Source: Anaerolineae bacterium (GTDB lineage: Bacteria; Chloroflexota; Anaerolineae; JADYZS01). From it: a DNA stretch of 17,308 bases. Location of the stretch: the NCBI GenBank assembly GCA_020853075.1, contig JADYZS010000058.1:1-17308 (forward strand), given 5' to 3'. Made by a program: the position numbers and the translations under genes. How positions within the stretch are numbered: position 1 is the stretch's first letter; every line of letters begins with the position of its first letter. Shown piece by piece: positions 15,601-17,308 of the stretch. The notes under the pieces are model-generated. The model was not told where the DNA came from. It ran no database searches and was given only the letters and a program-made list of their open reading frames with translations.

Positions 15601-16415
15601 GGGGCTTCGGCGCGGTGCAGCGGGTGTCAGCCCTGTATCACCTCCCGCCCGCCGCGCGCGCGGGCCGCCCGTTGCTCCTGGCCGGGACGGAAGCGATGCA
15701 GGTCTTTGCCCTGGATGCCGACGGCGCGCTCGCCTGGAACGAGCGCATCAAGTACCACACGGTGACGGCGCTGGCCGCCGCCGACGTGAAGGGCGACGGC
15801 ACGCCCTCGCCACGTGGCGAGGGCACGCGGCGCATCGTGGTGGGGAACGAATACCAGTCGCCTATCAACGTGCTGGATGGGGAGGGGAAACTCCTCTGGT
15901 TTGCCTGGGAGCAGGTGGGGAGTGAGGCGCGCTCTACCACGGTGCGCAGCGGCACCGACGTGCGGGCCATGCGTCTGGCCGACGTGAACCGCGACGGCGT
16001 GCCGGAGATCATCTATGGCACGGGGGATGCGCTGGTGATCGCGATGGATCTCCGCAACGGAGCCCACGTCTGGAAGGCGGACGTGGGGAGCGAGGTGGTC
16101 GGGCTGGAGGTGATCCGCACCAGCGCGGGCGAGAACCGGATCGTCGTGGCGACGGACAACGGCTTCGTCTGGCTCCTGGGGAGCCGCGGCGAGGTGTTGG
16201 CCTACCGCGCCCTGGATCGGGCGGCGGGCGCGCTGGCGGTCTGTGATGAGAACCGTTTCGCCGTGAGCGGGCTGGCGGGCATCTGGCTGTTGGACGGGAA
16301 CCTGAAGCCGCTGGCGCGCGCGGAGGTCGCCCCGATGTCGCATCTTTTATTGGCCGCGCCCCACAGCCTGGTCTATGCCGCCGGCCGCGAGGTGGGGGAG
16401 ATCGGGATGGAATAG
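12621..16415 (+). CDS. Heparinase II/III-like polysaccharide lyase fused to a C-terminal beta-propeller
   Basis: 1264 residues. ATG 12621 follows GAGGAG with 5-nt spacing. There is no signal peptide, unusual for a lyase. Suggested domains: an N-terminal alpha/beta domain (about 10-145, LVVIGNLNDN...GGYFVAP...LLLAGGSSQEGTVEAV) resembling the helper domain before alpha-glucuronidases; an (alpha/alpha) toroid (about 154-500), with N281-H282 in RQNHSLNFA as candidate active-site residues; a heparinase II/III-type beta-sandwich (about 515-860) with the hallmark FAHGHHDANS (543-552) then WLADLDY; and a beta-propeller (about 909-1264) with PQQ/FG-GAP-like repeats, including DVKGDG (1055-1060) and DVNRDGVPE (from D1121). 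Lyases of this fold cleave uronic-acid polysaccharides by beta-elimination; the substrate is not identifiable. An 8-residue in-frame insertion (1062-1069) comes from a palindromic element. Convergent with a PfkB sugar kinase gene. Confidence 0.85.
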   Translation: MNERDQAEFLLSLSGARLALPSWAREGGLGQELVEALAGRGCRDVRPLSEAEASAAGYRAAPLVVIGNLNDNDALRELYTRRLAFIDAWFPGEGGYFVAPVRAPSLWPHPLLLAGGSSQEGTVEAVRVLLEALRQPGTRLHRSRSRLLPAPPDPRHVDEIVERVITHKLTMGDGYGPSNSVIEWGFIYHLSGDPAWGALARAALLSLEDGYQNRMAYWKGPWEFFYLRPLVIIWRLLESDSLFSEGDRQAVRRLLKAWGDEGVRSSYAWPAANPPGEIRQNHSLNFATSILTAHDYLSPYVNLSGWQDALRQAGVILEGQTTSYRANDDAGNGGYAFDHVAQLLYWEMLRGEARFFTSGQAAKLADLAIITTDNRRDEVSYGDCTTYVPWAARRRGLRILYALSPAAWFYRNGAYQWAYEWLAANQDPGGSFSFDVPAERWDLSVGRYASDVEAAYPEAYCGVRALLLDEGALRSVDTWYADPGRAGQVPYAGPPPLPDDKPLPVDYGRWRPRPGLRYLDKMSFRPSFDPQDEYLCLQGSGTFAHGHHDANSIVRLTWKDRIWLADLDYIRAMPQHHNLVRVLRNGQGAAYPPLATLERLADWPGLGITRTRLRAYNGTDWTRTIIWRHGHGFAVLDDLAVEEAGDYQIECLWRTLGNVTLNGQRLDVEQAGVTFSIAGAPGEATESWLTRERRTKKSLFDAYPHAAPVVHVLHQMQKGSREPGQQGSFVNLLCAPAPGGPPAAAVRPLGQGLARVEMGDTVVVVGTPRGPVEVAGLTIVAEALYWTRERLALAGCKMLRTGNRHVLAGIPFNLDLDLRTGEGAVVIEVVGYGVSPFNTWGYQLTAAARQEYDRTRPVLRYVLHGEAADASILTNAYDALLNAARPARARRRADYQEKIASLQTLWHQRSRAHVTSGILAGEARVFGDVEGRVASYDGDGRRAWVLSLREPVRALLATALPGQPCIAVGTDAGKVHLLSDKGESRWAFTLPELWGFGAVQRVSALYHLPPAARAGRPLLLAGTEAMQVFALDADGALAWNERIKYHTVTALAAADVKGDGTPSPRGEGTRRIVVGNEYQSPINVLDGEGKLLWFAWEQVGSEARSTTVRSGTDVRAMRLADVNRDGVPEIIYGTGDALVIAMDLRNGAHVWKADVGSEVVGLEVIRTSAGENRIVVATDNGFVWLLGSRGEVLAYRALDRAAGALAVCDENRFAVSGLAGIWLLDGNLKPLARAEVAPMSHLLLAAPHSLVYAAGREVGEIGME
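15804..15827. repeat. 24-bp palindromic element inserted in frame in the beta-propeller
   Basis: Positions 15804-15823 are a perfect 20-bp palindrome with half-site CCCTCGCCAC. GGCACG occurs immediately before it (15798-15803) and again at 15822-15827, as a 6-bp direct repeat resembling a target-site duplication. The 24 bp add residues PSPRGEGT (1062-1069). Without them, DVKGDGT-RRIVVGN aligns without gaps to the second blade, DVNRDGVPEIIYGT. The half-site resembles the CCCTC palindromes in the nearby intergenic region. Confidence 0.75.
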
Positions 16416-16594
16416 TGTAAGCCCTCACCCCAACCCCCTCACAAGGGTAGGTATTTCCATAGGCGAGTGGCTTTAGAAGTGCCTTTACCCCTCACCCCCG
16501 TCCCGTACGGCGAGTATCCCACAAGGGGACGGTCGGTACTCCACCCTGGGAGGGCGGAGCCCGACACAGGGAGTACCTGCGCCCACGGGACTTT

Positions 16595-16663
16595 CCCCTC
16601 TCCCGCAAGGCGTTGGGAAGAACGCACCCGTAGGGCGCAAGCGGCGAGTACGTGGGAGAGGGG
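16595..16663. repeat. Inverted repeat CCCCTCTCCC / GGGAGAGGGG inside the intergenic element
   Basis: CCCCTCTCCC (16595-16604) pairs perfectly with GGGAGAGGGG (16654-16663), and pairing can extend outward through GACT and AGTC with a small mismatch. The loop of about 49 nt contains a smaller GCGTT...AACGC inverted repeat. This is a typical dispersed palindromic-repeat layout. Confidence 0.6.
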
Positions 16664-16675
16664 AGTCGGCTAAAA

Positions 16676-16698
16676 CCCTCTCCCCGGAGGGGAGAGGG
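16676..16698. terminator. 10-bp perfect hairpin between convergent genes
   Basis: CCCTCTCCCC (16676-16685), loop GGA, GGGGAGAGGG (16689-16698). Its position between the ends of the lyase and kinase genes suggests a bidirectional transcription stop. There is no T-tract on either side, so intrinsic termination would be weak. It belongs to the same CCCTC...GAGGG palindrome family as the other elements in this window. Confidence 0.45.
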
Positions 16699-16777
16699 GA
16701 GGGTGAGGGGCGATCAAGCTCTCGCAATAGGTCACTCATAGAAATACCTACCCTTGTCAGACCCCAACCCCTCGCCA

Positions 16778-17308
16778 TCACATCCGCGCCAGTACCTCCG
16801 CACGCCGCGGCGCGCCCTCCATCGGCCCGCGGCGCGTAACCGCGAGCGCGCCGGCCACGTTGGCGAAGCGGGCCACCCGTGCCAGCCCCCAACCATCCAA
16901 CAGCCCCACCACGAACGCGCCGCCGTAGCAATCGCCCGCGCCGGTAGGGTCCACCTCCTCCACCTGCAAGGGTGGTGCCTCAATGACTTCGTTGGCGGTG
17001 AAGACGGTGGAACCCCTCTCGCCCCGCTTGAGCGCGACGAGGGGGATGCCGCGCGCCACCAGAGCACGGCACGCGCTCTCCTCGTCGGTGTCGCCGGTCA
17101 GCATCGTCGCCTCCGAGCCGCTGGGGAGGAGAAGGTCGCAGAGGGCCAGGATCGGCTGGCAGATCTCGCGCACCCGGTCAAGGCCCAGGAGTTCGGGGCG
17201 GACGTTGGGGTCAAAACTGACGCGGCCACCAGCGGCCTTGCACGCCCGCGCCGCCTTGTAGCAGGCCTGGCGCGCACTCTCGCTGATGGCGAGGGCCGAG
17301 CCGGTGAC
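16778..17308 (-). CDS. PfkB-family sugar kinase (5' end cut by window edge)
   Basis: 176 codons plus stop are present, in frame from the right edge (reading VTGSALAISESARQ...), so this is the C-terminal half or more of a roughly 310-residue ribokinase-family enzyme. Family marks are VSFDPNVRPELL, LLLPSGSEATMLTG, VALKRGERGSTVF and the PfkB signature DPTGAGDCYGGAFVVGLLDGW. In this signature the Asp of GAGD is the catalytic base that activates the sugar hydroxyl, and the glycines form the anion hole for the ATP gamma-phosphate. The substrate cannot be assigned: the DPTGAGDC variant occurs in several branches, including 2-keto-3-deoxygluconate, tagatose and fructose kinases. It converges on the lyase gene, which could supply a uronate-derived substrate, but the two are not in one operon. 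Confidence 0.92.
   Translation of the reverse strand, partial: VTGSALAISESARQACYKAARACKAAGGRVSFDPNVRPELLGLDRVREICQPILALCDLLLPSGSEATMLTGDTDEESACRALVARGIPLVALKRGERGSTVFTANEVIEAPPLQVEEVDPTGAGDCYGGAFVVGLLDGWGLARVARFANVAGALAVTRRGPMEGAPRRAEVLARM

Larger units (their letters stand above)
16441..16757. repeat. 317-bp non-coding element bounded by 20-bp inverted repeats
   Basis: The region 16416-16777 has no plausible gene. ACAAGGGTAGGTATTTCCAT (16441-16460) is the inverse complement, with one mismatch, of 16738-16757. The interior is packed with C/G-rich palindromes (see the hairpins at 16595-16663 and 16676-16698) and motifs such as GGCGAGTA that recur at 16511-16518 and 16643-16650. Similar C-rich tracts (ACCCCAACCCC(C)TC at 16426-16440 and 16761-16773) flank both ends and may be a duplicated target or part of the element. 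It may be a MITE-like element or a nest of palindromic repeats. No transposase is present. Confidence 0.6.

Noticed and set aside
16467..16673. Short frames in both directions in the intergenic element
   Set aside because: They translate low-complexity palindromic repeats, have no ribosome binding site, and overlap the inverted repeats.

Overview
The window is high-GC bacterial DNA that looks chromosomal. It probably comes from a member of the Chloroflexota (Anaerolineae/Caldilineae-like). The evidence is indirect: three secreted proteins carry long Thr-Pro linkers (TPTPTRTPTATP type), one of them ends in the LYLPLAVR-type tail common in that phylum, and codon use is GC-rich. No rRNA, tRNA, CRISPR array or complete transposon was seen.

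Layout. Positions 1-7416 hold two minus-strand genes for secreted modular proteins. The first is an M6-family zinc metallopeptidase with a Thr-Pro linker and a LamG-like module, cut by the left edge. The second is a 1610-residue protein made only of a signal peptide, Thr-Pro linkers and five LamG-like modules. The two genes share a roughly 110-bp upstream block containing a near-identical sigma70-type promoter, and they also share their signal-peptide region, so they look like co-regulated paralogues built from one 5' cassette. A third secreted two-domain protein (7678-9048, plus strand) diverges from them and has the same kind of linker.

Positions 9060-10608 hold a type IV toxin-antitoxin/abortive-infection pair of AbiE type. 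The antitoxin-regulator abiEi overlaps the nucleotidyltransferase toxin abiEii by 4 bp. The promoter (TTGCAT, 17 bp, TACAAT) appears to give a leaderless mRNA, and an inverted repeat straddling its -35 box is a candidate AbiEi operator. Next come an M42 metallo-aminopeptidase of the subfamily named after the NAGGN osmoprotectant system (10647-11714) and a membrane-tethered XRE-type regulator (11749-12525) whose extended -10 box lies 9 bp before its ATG.

Positions 12621-16415 encode a very large heparinase II/III-like polysaccharide-lyase protein with a C-terminal beta-propeller and no signal peptide. A 24-bp palindromic element with 6-bp direct repeats has been inserted in frame into the propeller. 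The region 16416-16777 is a non-coding patchwork of C/G-rich palindromes bounded by 20-bp inverted repeats. A PfkB-family sugar kinase converges on it from the right edge.

How the genes fit together: the left third looks like an extracellular adhesion and degradation module, the centre is a self-contained defence operon followed by housekeeping and regulatory genes, and the right third is carbohydrate catabolism (lyase plus sugar kinase, a functional link that is only inferred). The most distinctive signals are the shared promoter/signal-peptide cassette, the charge-segregated Thr-Pro linkers, the palindrome insertion inside a coding region, and the inverted-repeat-bounded intergenic element.
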